Assembly: GCA_016712525.1 (NCBI GenBank)
Contig: JADJQX010000008.1
Location: 930,001-994,000, forward strand
Origin: Myxococcales bacterium
GTDB taxonomy: Bacteria > Myxococcota_A > Polyangia > Polyangiales > Polyangiaceae
Direction of reading: 5' to 3'
DNA: 64,000 bases
In this document: positions 35,572 through 45,185 of the stretch, piece after piece
Position numbering within the stretch: position 1 is the first letter of the stretch
Layout of the letters: each line of letters opens with the position of its first letter
The notes under the pieces: generated by a model
What the model saw: only the letters and a program-made list of their open reading frames with translations
What the model was told of the DNA's origin: nothing
Database searches by the model: none
Translations under genes and position numbers: made by a program

Positions 35572-36108
35572 TCAGGCGGAGCGCTTCTCGACCTGCGTGA
35601 AGTCGAGCTCGACCGGCGTCGCGCGCCCGAAGATGCTGACCTTCACCTTGAGCTTCTGCTTGTCCGGCTTGACCTCTTCGACCGTGCCCATGAAGTTCGC
35701 GAAGGCCCCGTCGATGACGCGGATCTCGTCTCCGGCCTCGAAGGAGATGCGCGGCTTCGGCTTGACCGCACCTTCGACGATCGCCTTGCGGAGCTCGTCG
35801 ATCTGCGGCGGCTTCACCTCTTGCGGGCGCTGGTTGCCGATGAACCCGGTGACCTTGCTCGTGTCTTTGACGAGGTGCCAGGCCTCTTCGCCCATCTCCA
35901 TCTCGACGAAGATGTACCCGGGGAAGCTGTTCTTCTGGCGGACGCGGGTCTTGCCGCTCGCGCGAGCCTCTTGCACCGTCTCGGTCGGGATCAGGATCTC
36001 GCCGAAGAGGGCCTCTTTCCCGAACTCCTTGATGCGCTGCTGGAGCGACTCACGGACGCGGTTCTCGAAGCCCGAGTAGGTTTGAATGACGTACCACTTC
36101 TTGGCCAT
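35572..36108 (-). CDS. nusG: Transcription termination/antitermination factor NusG
   Basis: General elongation factor bridging RNA polymerase with Rho and the ribosome. The 178-residue protein has the NGN domain (WYVIQTYSGFENRVRESLQQRI, FPGYIFVEMEM, VTGFIGNQRP) and C-terminal KOW domain (FEAGDEIRVIDGAFANFMGTVEEV). Its position after secE and before an intrinsic terminator is the canonical arrangement. No insertion domain is present. Confidence 0.97.
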   Translation of the reverse strand: MAKKWYVIQTYSGFENRVRESLQQRIKEFGKEALFGEILIPTETVQEARASGKTRVRQKNSFPGYIFVEMEMGEEAWHLVKDTSKVTGFIGNQRPQEVKPPQIDELRKAIVEGAVKPKPRISFEAGDEIRVIDGAFANFMGTVEEVKPDKQKLKVKVSIFGRATPVELDFTQVEKRSA

Positions 36109-36125
36109 GGCAAAACCCCGGGCTC

Positions 36126-36707
36126 CTAAAAGCCGTAAACCTTGTCGGTGATGAAGCGCCAGAATTGGTCCATCAGCGCGAAGAAGACCGTGGCGAAGAG
36201 CGTGGTGAGGACCACCACGAGCGTCGAGTTCTGGACTTCTTTTTTGGTGGGCCAGGTGACCTTGGAGAGCTCGTCGGCGACCTCGGTCGCGTACTCACGA
36301 GCTTCTTTCTTTCGCCAGTAGTGCACCGCGAGGGCGACGCCGAGGAGGCCTGCGACGCCGTACACGATCTCGTCGCGCGGCTCGCCGACTTGCTCGGGCT
36401 TCCAGGCCGCGAGCTTGACCCACGCCGCGTGCCCGAGCTTCGCGAAGACGAACGCCGCGCCGACCGCCGCAGCGAAATACCCGGCGTACACGAAGCGCTC
36501 GGCGCCGAGGGCGTTGCTGGACTGGTGCGCGAGCACCTGGTCGATCTCGGCGTCTTCGTCCGGGTCGTCCGCGCTGCTGGCCTTCTCGGCCTTCGCCTCG
36601 GACTTCTTGGACGTGCTCGCCTCGGCTTCGTCGGACGAGGAAGTGCCCTCGGAGGCCTCTTCGTCCTCCGATTCTTCGGCTTTCTTCTCGAGCTCTTCGT
36701 CAGCCAT
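36126..36707 (-). CDS. secE: Preprotein translocase subunit SecE, extended form
   Basis: Subunit of the SecYEG channel. The conserved C-terminal part is unmistakable: ADELSKVTWPTKKEVQNST, a transmembrane helix (VVVLTTLFATVFFALMDQF) and a short end. Two further helices precede it (about 75-100 and 110-130). The first 65 residues are an unusual acidic, Lys/Ser/Glu-rich cytoplasmic extension (SEDEEASEGTSSSDEAE region). At 193 residues it is longer than the minimal 60-residue and the 127-residue E. coli forms. It lies 17 bp upstream of nusG in the transcript. Confidence 0.95.
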   Translation of the reverse strand: MADEELEKKAEESEDEEASEGTSSSDEAEASTSKKSEAKAEKASSADDPDEDAEIDQVLAHQSSNALGAERFVYAGYFAAAVGAAFVFAKLGHAAWVKLAAWKPEQVGEPRDEIVYGVAGLLGVALAVHYWRKKEAREYATEVADELSKVTWPTKKEVQNSTLVVVLTTLFATVFFALMDQFWRFITDKVYGF

Positions 36708-36734
36708 GGGACTCTCTCTGGGAAGGCGATTCTG

Positions 36735-36807
36735 CAGGGGCTGAGGGACTCGAACCCACGACCTGCGGATTTGGAATCCGCTGCTCTACCGACTGAGCTA
36801 AACCCCT
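36735..36807 (-). tRNA. trpT: tRNA-Trp (CCA anticodon)
   Basis: Full cloverleaf on the minus strand: acceptor AGGGGTT/AGCCCCT, anticodon loop TTCCAAA (anticodon CCA), T-loop GGTTCGAGTCC. 73 nt, CCA end not encoded. It sits between rpmG and secE, as in many bacteria. Confidence 0.96.
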
Positions 36808-36900
36808 AGAAGCTCCGCGTTGGCCGCCACAAGGTCGCGGCGCTTTCTCGCGGACCGCCCGGATGGCGAAGCCCACGCGGCGGTTCGCGTGGGCCTCTCG

Positions 36901-37053
36901 TCACTTGGTCTCTTTGTGGACCGTGTGACGCTTGCAGGAAGGGCAGAACTTCTTCTTCTCGATCTGCCCCTTCTGCTCCGGTTTGCGCGAGGTCCGGTAG
37001 TTCCGGCTCTCGCACTCGGTGCACACCAGGGATACCTCGATCCGATCGCCCAT
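36901..37053 (-). CDS. rpmG: 50S ribosomal protein L33
   Basis: Fifty-residue ribosomal protein. The translation has the two zinc-type Cys pairs (CTEC, CPSC) and the typical RNYRTSRKP and KKKFCPSCKRHTVHKETK motifs of the zinc-binding L33 form. ATG 37053 is preceded by GGAG on the minus strand. The gene lies between tuf and tRNA-Trp, its conserved place. Confidence 0.95.
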   Translation of the reverse strand: MGDRIEVSLVCTECESRNYRTSRKPEQKGQIEKKKFCPSCKRHTVHKETK

Positions 37054-37086
37054 GGTGTGCTCCGAGCCGGTCGTATCCGTCGAGAA

Positions 37087-38277
<1,191 letters not shown>

Positions 38278-38338
38278 CGGAAAGCTCCTGAAAAGACGGG
38301 CTGAACGGTCGGCAAGACGCCGAAGGTGCGGTAACTCG

Positions 38339-38410
<72 letters not shown>

Positions 38411-38455
38411 GGTGGGGTGCGTAACGGAGAAGAAGCAGAAGGTGACGAGGCGTGG

Positions 38456-38528
38456 AGCGGGCGACCGGGATCGAACCGGCGACATTCAGCTTGGAAGGCT
38501 GAAGCTCTACCGACTGAGCTACACCCGC
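38456..38528 (-). tRNA. glyT: tRNA-Gly (TCC anticodon)
   Basis: Cloverleaf on the minus strand with acceptor GCGGGTG/CGCCCGC, anticodon loop CTTCCAA (anticodon TCC) and T-loop GGTTCGATCCC. Third in the four-tRNA block. Confidence 0.95.
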
Positions 38529-38604
38529 GATGGCCGGTCTCGTGAGCCAGCGCCACGAACGAGAAGAAAGAAGAAGAGACGAAACGTAAGGAAGAGAAAC
38601 GGGG

Positions 38605-38686
<82 letters not shown>

Positions 38687-38766
38687 GAAACTACTAACTA
38701 TTTTGACGCCTTTTGAGGGGCGCCGGTATCGGTGCAACGTCGAGCTGTCAAGGATCGCCGAGGCGG

Positions 38767-38839
38767 AGCTAGCGAGGGGAGTTGAACCCCTAACCGCCGG
38801 TTTACAAAACCGGTGCTCTGCCAATTGAGCTACGCCAGC
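38767..38839 (-). tRNA. thrU: tRNA-Thr (TGT anticodon)
   Basis: Cloverleaf with acceptor GCTGGCG/CGCTAGC, anticodon loop TTTGTAA (anticodon TGT) and T-loop GGTTCAACTCC, minus strand. First of the block, about 150 bases after the promoter at 38997-39025. Confidence 0.95.
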
Positions 38840-38996
38840 GGATGCGGGCCGTAGCTACCTCACCTTCGGGAGCAGCGCAAGCGGTGAACCTGCCCTGCCC
38901 TCGCTTGGCTTGCGAGGCCCCTCGGGTTGGCACGCCTCGACGAATCGAGCCGTACCCGCGCCGAGAAGACACACGTTCGCCGTGGGAGGGATGCGC

Positions 38997-39025
38997 CAGA
39001 TAGTCCAGGCCGGTGGACGTGTCAA
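38997..39025 (-). promoter_or_regulatory. Strong sigma70-type promoter for the tRNA-tuf-nusG cluster
   Basis: On the minus strand TTGACA (39025-39020), a 17-bp spacer and TATCTG (39002-38997) form a near-consensus promoter, unusual in this GC-rich DNA. It lies about 155 bases upstream of the first tRNA. The remaining 220 bp between genes holds no coding frame I can support. Confidence 0.85.
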
Positions 39026-39058
39026 GCGCGGCCGACATGCCCCGGGTCGGCTTCGATC

Positions 39059-40252
39059 CTACGGCTTCGGCTTCAACGGCGGTACCGGCTTCCCTTGAGC
39101 CCGGAGGAGGGCGCGCTCGCGCATCATCTCGAGGGAGCGCTCGACCTCGGCCTCCGTGTACGGGAGGGTCGCCAGGATGGCCTTCTCTTCTTCGAGCGAG
39201 CGCATCATCTGGTCCCGGGCCTCGCGCGCCCGGGTGACCCAGCCCGACTCGTCCTCGGTCTTCTTCGCGAAGTCGATCGTGCGGGTCATCATCTCCATGC
39301 CCTTCTCGACGAGCACGCGGTAGCGCACGTGCATGATGGCGTAGAAGAGGTTTTTGTCCGAGGCCGTCTTCGCGCGATCCGGGGGGATGGTCATGAGCTC
39401 GGCGTGCAGCGTGCGGTACATCTCGCCCACGCGGACACCGCTCATTTTCGCCCAGATCGGGTCGCTGCTGCGGATGGCGTCGGCGTAGGCGCTCTGCGCG
39501 TCGAGGAGGCCTTGGCAGCGCATCTCCATCTTCACGAGGAAGTCGTCTCCCACGGGGAGGAGGGCGATCTTCTCGGATTTGGTGCGGCGCACCTCGGCGA
39601 GGGCGAAGCGGAGCTGCGCGGCGGGCACCGGGAGCCTCCCGGCGGCGCCGTAGTGCTTCGCGTCCATGATCTCGAGGCCCTCGTTCGTGTCTCGGAGGGC
39701 GCCCACGTCGTCCTTCTCTTGCACCTTTCGGAGGGCGCGCGCCCCGAAGCCGAGCATGCGGTCCACGTCGTCGGCGCCGGGCTTCGCGAGGAGCCTCTCC
39801 CCGAGCTCGCCGAGGGCCTTCCAGTCCTCGAGGTACGCGTCGAGGGAGGCCTCGCGGACCTCGGCCCCACGCACCTGCGGGTCGGTCGGGAACCGCGAGA
39901 CGAGCGACCGGTAGACCTCGCGGGCCTTCTTCAGATCGCCGAGCCCCTCGTACGCCGCACCGAGCGACGCGAGCCAGAGGGGCATCTCTTTGGCCGTGGG
40001 CTCGCCCGCCACGAGGGCCTCGTACGCGTCGACGGCGTCACGCCACTTGAGCTGGAGGAGCGCCCTCTCCCCTCGCTCGGCGAGCTCACGGGGCGTCCCC
40101 TCGGCGCGTGTACCGACGATCTGGTGGCTCGCAGCCTCGGATCGCGGAGGAGGCATCGCCGGCGGGAGCGGCGGCTCGGCGCAGCCCATGACGAGCGCGC
40201 CTGCCGCAAGACCTAGCGCCACTGGGGCTCCGTATCGAAGGTGTCGTCGCAT
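39059..40252 (-). CDS. TPR-like lipoprotein
   Basis: Predicted 397-residue lipoprotein (lipobox ALVMGC, Cys24). Residues about 55-160 form TPR-like helical pairs (WRDAVDAYEALVAGEP, LASLGAAYEGLGDLKKAREVYRSLVSRFP). The rest is helical and charged with no further motif. Start 40252 is selected for the signal peptide; the longer open frame that runs antisense through the kinase is spurious. It diverges from the kinase operon with about 250 bp between. A scaffolding role in the envelope is inferred only from the TPRs. Confidence 0.83.
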   Translation of the reverse strand: MRRHLRYGAPVALGLAAGALVMGCAEPPLPPAMPPPRSEAASHQIVGTRAEGTPRELAERGERALLQLKWRDAVDAYEALVAGEPTAKEMPLWLASLGAAYEGLGDLKKAREVYRSLVSRFPTDPQVRGAEVREASLDAYLEDWKALGELGERLLAKPGADDVDRMLGFGARALRKVQEKDDVGALRDTNEGLEIMDAKHYGAAGRLPVPAAQLRFALAEVRRTKSEKIALLPVGDDFLVKMEMRCQGLLDAQSAYADAIRSSDPIWAKMSGVRVGEMYRTLHAELMTIPPDRAKTASDKNLFYAIMHVRYRVLVEKGMEMMTRTIDFAKKTEDESGWVTRAREARDQMMRSLEEEKAILATLPYTEAEVERSLEMMRERALLRAQGKPVPPLKPKP

Positions 40253-40501
40253 GGCCGCTCCGAAGGTCGCGTCGCTCCCCGCCGTCACCCCTCGGACGCC
40301 CCGACGGGCGCGAAGGTTCCACACGAGCGCTCCGACCTCACCGTACACCACCCCGAAGCCCCGGGCGGCCGCAGGAATGGGCCGCGAGAGCACGCCGATC
40401 CCAAGGTGGGCGATTTGACCACAAAGGGGGCGCGAACTAGGGTTAGGAAGGCCTGTTTCCGCCGGGCCATCGCGTGTACCGTCTCGCCTGCCCGAGGAGA
40501 C

Positions 40502-42619
40502 ATGTCTCGCTCTTCCGTCCCAGCCCTCGTTCCTAGCGCGCCCTCGTCGGCCCCTCCCGGCCCGCGCGAGTCGATCCCGAGCGCGCCCTCGGGGACGAGC
40601 CTGGCCGCGCCGCCCATGTCGCACGTGCCCGCCGTCGGGCTCGTCGCGGACGACGAGGCCACGAGCGGGATGCCCGCGCGGTTCGGGAAGTACACGCTCC
40701 TGCGCAAGCTCGCGCAGGGAGGCATGGCCGAGCTCTTCCTCGCGATCCAGCGCAGCGTCGCCGGCTTCGAGAAGCTCATCGTCATCAAGCGCATCTTGCC
40801 GGCGGTGAGCCAGGACACGGCCTTCATCGACATGCTGCTCCACGAGGCGCGCGTCGCGGCGACGCTCTCGCACCCGAACATCTGCCAGACGTTCGACGTC
40901 GGCCAGGTCGACGGGAGCTTCTTCATCGCGATGGAGCACGTGCACGGCGAGGACCTCCGCTCGATCGTGCGCCAGATGAAGAAGCGCGAGGTGCTCGAGT
41001 TCCCGGTGGAGCACGCGCTCGCCATCGTCCTCGGCATGTGCGCCGGGCTCGCCTACGCGCACGAGCACCACGACATGAACGGCGCGCCGCTCCAGATCGT
41101 GCACCGCGACGTGTCGCCGCAGAACGTCGTCGTCACCTTCCAAGGGGACGTGAAGATCGTCGACTTCGGCATCGCGAAGAGCGGAAAAATGCTCACCGAG
41201 GCCAAGACCGGGAAGCTCAAGGGCAAGGTCCCTTACATGTCGCCCGAGCAGGCGCGAGGCGAAGAGGTCGACGCCCGCACCGACATCTTCGCCACCGGGG
41301 TCATGCTGTTCGAGCTCACGACCGGCAAGCGGCTCTTCAAAGGAGCGAACGAGCTCGAGACGCTGAAGCTCATTTGCGAGGAAGAGTACCCGCGCCCCTC
41401 GCAGGTCCGGCCCGACTACCCGAAGGACCTCGAGTCCATCGTGATGCGGGCCCTCGCGAAGAACAAAGAAGAGCGGTACCCGTCGGCGCGAGCGATGCAA
41501 CGCGATCTCGAGGAGTTCGTCCGGCGCCACCGCGTGCCCGTGAGCAACTCGGCGCTCCACACCTTCATGAACGAGCTCTTCCAGGACAAGCTCGCCGCGC
41601 AGAAGCAGGCGATCCTCCAGGGAAAGCAGCTCGCCGACATCATCGATTCGCAGCACGGCGGTCGCCTCGAGTCGACGCTCGAGCTCGACGCCCTCGGGAG
41701 CGGAGCGCGCGCCGCGACGCCGAGCATGCCGGCCGCGGCCCACACGGTCACGGACGCGCCGGTCCATCGCCCGAAGTCCCGATGGCTCCTCACCGTACCT
41801 TTCGCGGTCATGATCGCCGTAGGCGTGGGCGTCTTCGCGGGCCTCCGCGCGCGGCACGAGGCCGAGGGCACGACCACGCCGACGCCGGCCGCCGCGAGCA
41901 CCAAAGGCACCGTCAAGGTGACGAGCGAGCCTCCCGGTGCGTCCATCTGGGTCAACGGAGACCTACGCGCCGAGGTCACACCGGCGACGCTCGAGCTCCC
42001 GAAGGGCGTCGAGATCGATCTGAAGCTCTCGATGCCCGATCACGAGCAGTCGCGGCACAAGCTCACGCTGACGGACCTCGCGCCCGACCACGAGGTCAAA
42101 GCGGAGCTCCGCAAGGGCTCGGTGAGCGTCGACGTGAACGTGCTCCCGCAGGGCACGCAGGCCACCCTCGTGCTCGACGGCAAGCCCGTTCAAGGCCCCG
42201 AAATCGCGGGCCTCGCCTCGGGCGTCGAGCACACCCTCGTGGTGTCGGCGCCCGGCTTCGGCGAGAAGTCGATCACGTTCACCGGGTCGGCCCAAGAGCG
42301 GAAGAAGCTCGACGTCACGCTCGAGAAGAGCGCCCACCACGACACGACCGCGAAGGCCCAAACGGGCGGTCCCACTCCGACCGGGAAGCCGTCGGCCACG
42401 CCTGCCCCCGCCGGGAGCGGGAAGCTCAACGTCGGCGCGAGCAACGGGTGGTGCAACGTCACGGTCGACGGGCAAGGCCGCGGCGCGACGCCCATCGCGG
42501 GCCTCGAGCTCTCGGCCGGGCCGCACAAGGTGACGTGCACGACCGCGGACGGGAAATCCCAGAACGCTGTCGTCACGGTCCCGGCGGACGGGGTCGCCCG
42601 CTACAAGTTCTCGCTCTAA
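40502..42619 (+). CDS. Ser/Thr protein kinase with PEGA-type C-terminal half
   Basis: Hanks-type kinase of 705 residues. After a Pro/Ser-rich N-terminus the kinase domain (about 62-340) shows the P-loop LAQGGMAEL, VIKR lysine, HRDVSPQN catalytic loop, DFGIAKS and SPEQARGEE. One transmembrane helix follows near 445 (LLTVPFAVMIAVGVGVF), then PEGA-like beta modules outside the membrane (GTVKVTSEPPGASIWVNGD and later copies). The ATG at 40502 has GAGGAG seven bases upstream. It is the first gene of a four-gene signalling cassette running to 46312. Confidence 0.94.
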   Translation: MSRSSVPALVPSAPSSAPPGPRESIPSAPSGTSLAAPPMSHVPAVGLVADDEATSGMPARFGKYTLLRKLAQGGMAELFLAIQRSVAGFEKLIVIKRILPAVSQDTAFIDMLLHEARVAATLSHPNICQTFDVGQVDGSFFIAMEHVHGEDLRSIVRQMKKREVLEFPVEHALAIVLGMCAGLAYAHEHHDMNGAPLQIVHRDVSPQNVVVTFQGDVKIVDFGIAKSGKMLTEAKTGKLKGKVPYMSPEQARGEEVDARTDIFATGVMLFELTTGKRLFKGANELETLKLICEEEYPRPSQVRPDYPKDLESIVMRALAKNKEERYPSARAMQRDLEEFVRRHRVPVSNSALHTFMNELFQDKLAAQKQAILQGKQLADIIDSQHGGRLESTLELDALGSGARAATPSMPAAAHTVTDAPVHRPKSRWLLTVPFAVMIAVGVGVFAGLRARHEAEGTTTPTPAAASTKGTVKVTSEPPGASIWVNGDLRAEVTPATLELPKGVEIDLKLSMPDHEQSRHKLTLTDLAPDHEVKAELRKGSVSVDVNVLPQGTQATLVLDGKPVQGPEIAGLASGVEHTLVVSAPGFGEKSITFTGSAQERKKLDVTLEKSAHHDTTAKAQTGGPTPTGKPSATPAPAGSGKLNVGASNGWCNVTVDGQGRGATPIAGLELSAGPHKVTCTTADGKSQNAVVTVPADGVARYKFSL

Positions 42620-42654
42620 CCATCGAGAATTACACACAATATCGGCATTGTCGC

Positions 42655-42675
42655 CACCTCGCTCCTCCCGAGGTG
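42655..42675. repeat. Short inverted repeat between kinase and membrane-protein genes
   Basis: CACCTCG and CGAGGTG form a perfect 7-bp inverted repeat with a 7-base loop in the 132-bp gap after the kinase gene. No T tract follows, so it may be an attenuator, a processing hairpin or chance. Confidence 0.3.
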
Positions 42676-42751
42676 TCGGCGGGGCAAGAGGTCCGAACGG
42701 CGGCGCTCCGTGTTTTGTGCGGCCTTCGCGCGGCGTGGTAGGCTTAGGGGA

Positions 42752-43618
42752 ATGCGCGTCCGTGCGCCCGCGATCGTCGTAACGCTTTCGGTGCTGGCTC
42801 CCCCGGTCGCCGCGCTCGGTGCTCCATCCAAAGAGCAATGTGTCGCCGCCTACCAGGGCGCCCAGGTCGACATGAAGCAGAGCAACCTTGGCGCGGCGCG
42901 CGAGAAGCTCGCAGCTTGCCTCTCGCCGAGCTGCCCGTCGGCCCTCCACTCCGACTGCGCCGACTGGTTGAAAGAGGTCGACCGCAGGCAGCCTTCGGTC
43001 GTTCTCTCCTTCAAAGACAAGGCGGGGGCGGTCGCGTCCGACGTGACCGTGGAGCTCGACGGCAAGGTCGTCGGAAAGTCCGATGGCAAGTCGGTCGACG
43101 TGGATCCGGGCGAGCGCACGTTTCGGTTCACGCCGAAGGGCGAGGCCCCGGTCGACGTTCGCCTCGTCGTCCGCGAGGGCGAAAAGTCCCAGCGTGTCGA
43201 CGGCGTGTCGTCCCTCTACGTGGCCCCGGTGGAAAAGCCCAAGGGCGGCCTCGAGCCATCGCGCCCCGAGGCTCCGACGGTTCGCGAGCGGCCGATCCCT
43301 TGGACGGTCTATGCCCTTGGCGGCCTCGGCCTCGTCGGAGCGGGCGGCTTCGCGGGGTTCGGCCTCGCGGGCACGAGCGGCAAGAGCGATCTCGAGGCGT
43401 GCAAGCCTTCGTGCCTCGAGGACGACGTGTCGTCGGTGCGCACGAAATTCCTGATCGCGGACGTGTCGCTCGTGGTCTCGGTGGTCGCCCTCGGCGCGGC
43501 CACGGTGCTTTTCCTCACGCGCCCCGAGGTGGCGAGGCGGTCCGAGGCCGACATGACGAAGACCGCCAAGGCGCCTGCCGTGCGGTGGCTCGGGAGCGGG
43601 GTGCGCCTTGAGCTCTGA
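42752..43618 (+). CDS. PEGA-like membrane protein
   Basis: Protein of 288 residues with a signal peptide (VVTLSVLAPPVAALGAP), a Cys-containing helical region that counts as TPR-like, a PEGA-type beta module (VVLSFKDKAGAV, VTVELDGKVVGKSDGKSV, PGERTFRF) and two C-terminal transmembrane helices (near 190-215 and 235-260). This build is common beside myxobacterial kinases. Start 42752 places the signal at the N-terminus. It ends 11 bp into the next kinase gene, indicating coupling. Confidence 0.82.
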   Translation: MRVRAPAIVVTLSVLAPPVAALGAPSKEQCVAAYQGAQVDMKQSNLGAAREKLAACLSPSCPSALHSDCADWLKEVDRRQPSVVLSFKDKAGAVASDVTVELDGKVVGKSDGKSVDVDPGERTFRFTPKGEAPVDVRLVVREGEKSQRVDGVSSLYVAPVEKPKGGLEPSRPEAPTVRERPIPWTVYALGGLGLVGAGGFAGFGLAGTSGKSDLEACKPSCLEDDVSSVRTKFLIADVSLVVSVVALGAATVLFLTRPEVARRSEADMTKTAKAPAVRWLGSGVRLEL

Positions 43619-45185
43619 GGGGAGCGGCCGCTCGGCGCGCAGCGGGCGCCTCGTGTTTCCGGCGTCGACGTCCGCGCCGAGCGCCGACGCGAGCGGGTCC
43701 ATTCGCATCGGTCGGTACGCCCTCCACGGCATCCTGGCTGCCGGAGGGATGGCCACGGTGCATCTCGCACGGCTCATCGGAGAGGCAGGATTTTCTCGCA
43801 CCGTAGCGGTGAAGCGCCTCCACCCGAACTTCGCGCAGGAGCAAGAGTTCGTGGCCATGCTGCTCGACGAGGCCCGACTCGTCGCGCGCATTCGTCACCC
43901 CAACGTCGTGCCCATGCTCGACGTGGTGCGCGAGCCGTCCGAGCTCTTCCTCGTCATGGAGTACGTGCACGGCGAGTCCTGGAGCCGGCTCATCGCCGCC
44001 AGCCTGAAGCGTGGCCGCGAGGTCCCCGTGCCGATCTGCGCGGCGATCGCGATCGACGTGCTCAACGGGCTCCACGCCGCCCACGAGGCGCGCAACGAGC
44101 GCGGTGAGCCGCTCGGCATCGTCCACCGCGACGTGTCTCCGCAGAACGCGATCGTCGGCGTCGACGGCGTCACCCGTGTGCTCGACTTCGGCGTCGCCAA
44201 AGCTTCAGGCAGGCTGCAATCGACCCAGAACGACGAGCTCAAGGGAAAGCTCGCCTACATGTCGCCCCAACAGATCATGGGCGAGCCCGTCGACCGCCGC
44301 GCCGACGTCTGGTCCGCGGCGGTGTGCCTGTGGGAGTCGCTCGCGGGCGCGAGGCTCTTCAAAGCCGAAGTGCAAGCCACCGTAGCCGTGAAGGTGTTGA
44401 ACGACGCCGTCGAGCCCCCGAGCAAGTACCGCCCCGAGATCCCGAAGGCCCTCGACGACGTGCTCATGAAGGGGCTCGCGAGAGAGCCGGACGAGCGCTA
44501 CGCGACCGCCCGAGACATGGCGATCGCCATCGAAGAGGCGTGCCCCCCCGCGACCGCACGGGCCGTGGGCGAGTGGGTCTCGGAGCTCGCCGCGGAGGCC
44601 CTCGGCTCGCGTGCGACGAGGATCGAAGAGATCGAGAGCGCCGTCGAGCCGAACCCGAGCCTCGGAAAGCTCCTCGCGGCCGTTCCGCTCGACACCCCCT
44701 CGAGCCGTAGCGTCGTCACGAGCCCCGAGGTGGCGGCCTCGAGCGAGACGTCGTCTTCGGCGACCGCCGCGCGCCTCGGGCTCGCGCGGGACGAGGCTCC
44801 ACCACCTGCGGCGTCGAAGTCGCGCAGCAGCGTGATCGTCGCGGCGGCGCTCGTGTCCGTCGCGCTCGTGGCGGCCGCGCTCATCGTGTCGCGCCGGGCC
44901 CCGAACGGCGCCACCGCGGCGGCGCCCCCCGCGCCCCCGCTCCCGTCCGCGAGCGTCACCGCGGCCCCAACGGCCGTCACCTCGGCGGCAGCGCCTCTCC
45001 AGAGCGCGGCGCCGCCCGCAGCGGCTCCCGCACCGAGCGCGCCGACGGTCGCAAAACACGCCCCGTCGAAGCCCGCGCCCACGCCGGCAAAAACCACGGC
45101 CAAACCGGCGGCGCCGGCGCCCAACTGCAGCCCGAACTTCGTCATCGAGGGCGGGATCAAGAAGATCAAGCCGGAGTGCCTCTGA
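43608..45185 (+). CDS. Ser/Thr protein kinase
   Basis: Hanks-type kinase of 525 residues with kinase domain at about 26-290: LAAGGMATVHL, VAVKRLH, IVHRDVSPQNAIV, LDFGVAK and MSPQQIMGE. A transmembrane helix near 410 (VIVAAALVSVALVAAALIV) is followed by an Ala/Pro-rich tail without a structured sensor, ending in NCSPNFVIEGGIKKIKPEC. The start is apparently TTG at 43608, overlapping the stop of the previous gene; a GTG at about 43655 could be an alternative. It probably acts with the kinase at 40502 or is phosphorylated by it. Confidence 0.91.
   Translation: MSSEGSGRSARSGRLVFPASTSAPSADASGSIRIGRYALHGILAAGGMATVHLARLIGEAGFSRTVAVKRLHPNFAQEQEFVAMLLDEARLVARIRHPNVVPMLDVVREPSELFLVMEYVHGESWSRLIAASLKRGREVPVPICAAIAIDVLNGLHAAHEARNERGEPLGIVHRDVSPQNAIVGVDGVTRVLDFGVAKASGRLQSTQNDELKGKLAYMSPQQIMGEPVDRRADVWSAAVCLWESLAGARLFKAEVQATVAVKVLNDAVEPPSKYRPEIPKALDDVLMKGLAREPDERYATARDMAIAIEEACPPATARAVGEWVSELAAEALGSRATRIEEIESAVEPNPSLGKLLAAVPLDTPSSRSVVTSPEVAASSETSSSATAARLGLARDEAPPPAASKSRSSVIVAAALVSVALVAAALIVSRRAPNGATAAAPPAPPLPSASVTAAPTAVTSAAAPLQSAAPPAAAPAPSAPTVAKHAPSKPAPTPAKTTAKPAAPAPNCSPNFVIEGGIKKIKPECL

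Noticed and set aside
38840..39058. Possible small genes in the tRNA promoter region
   Set aside because: No frame has a coding look; the region holds the TTGACA-TATCTG promoter.
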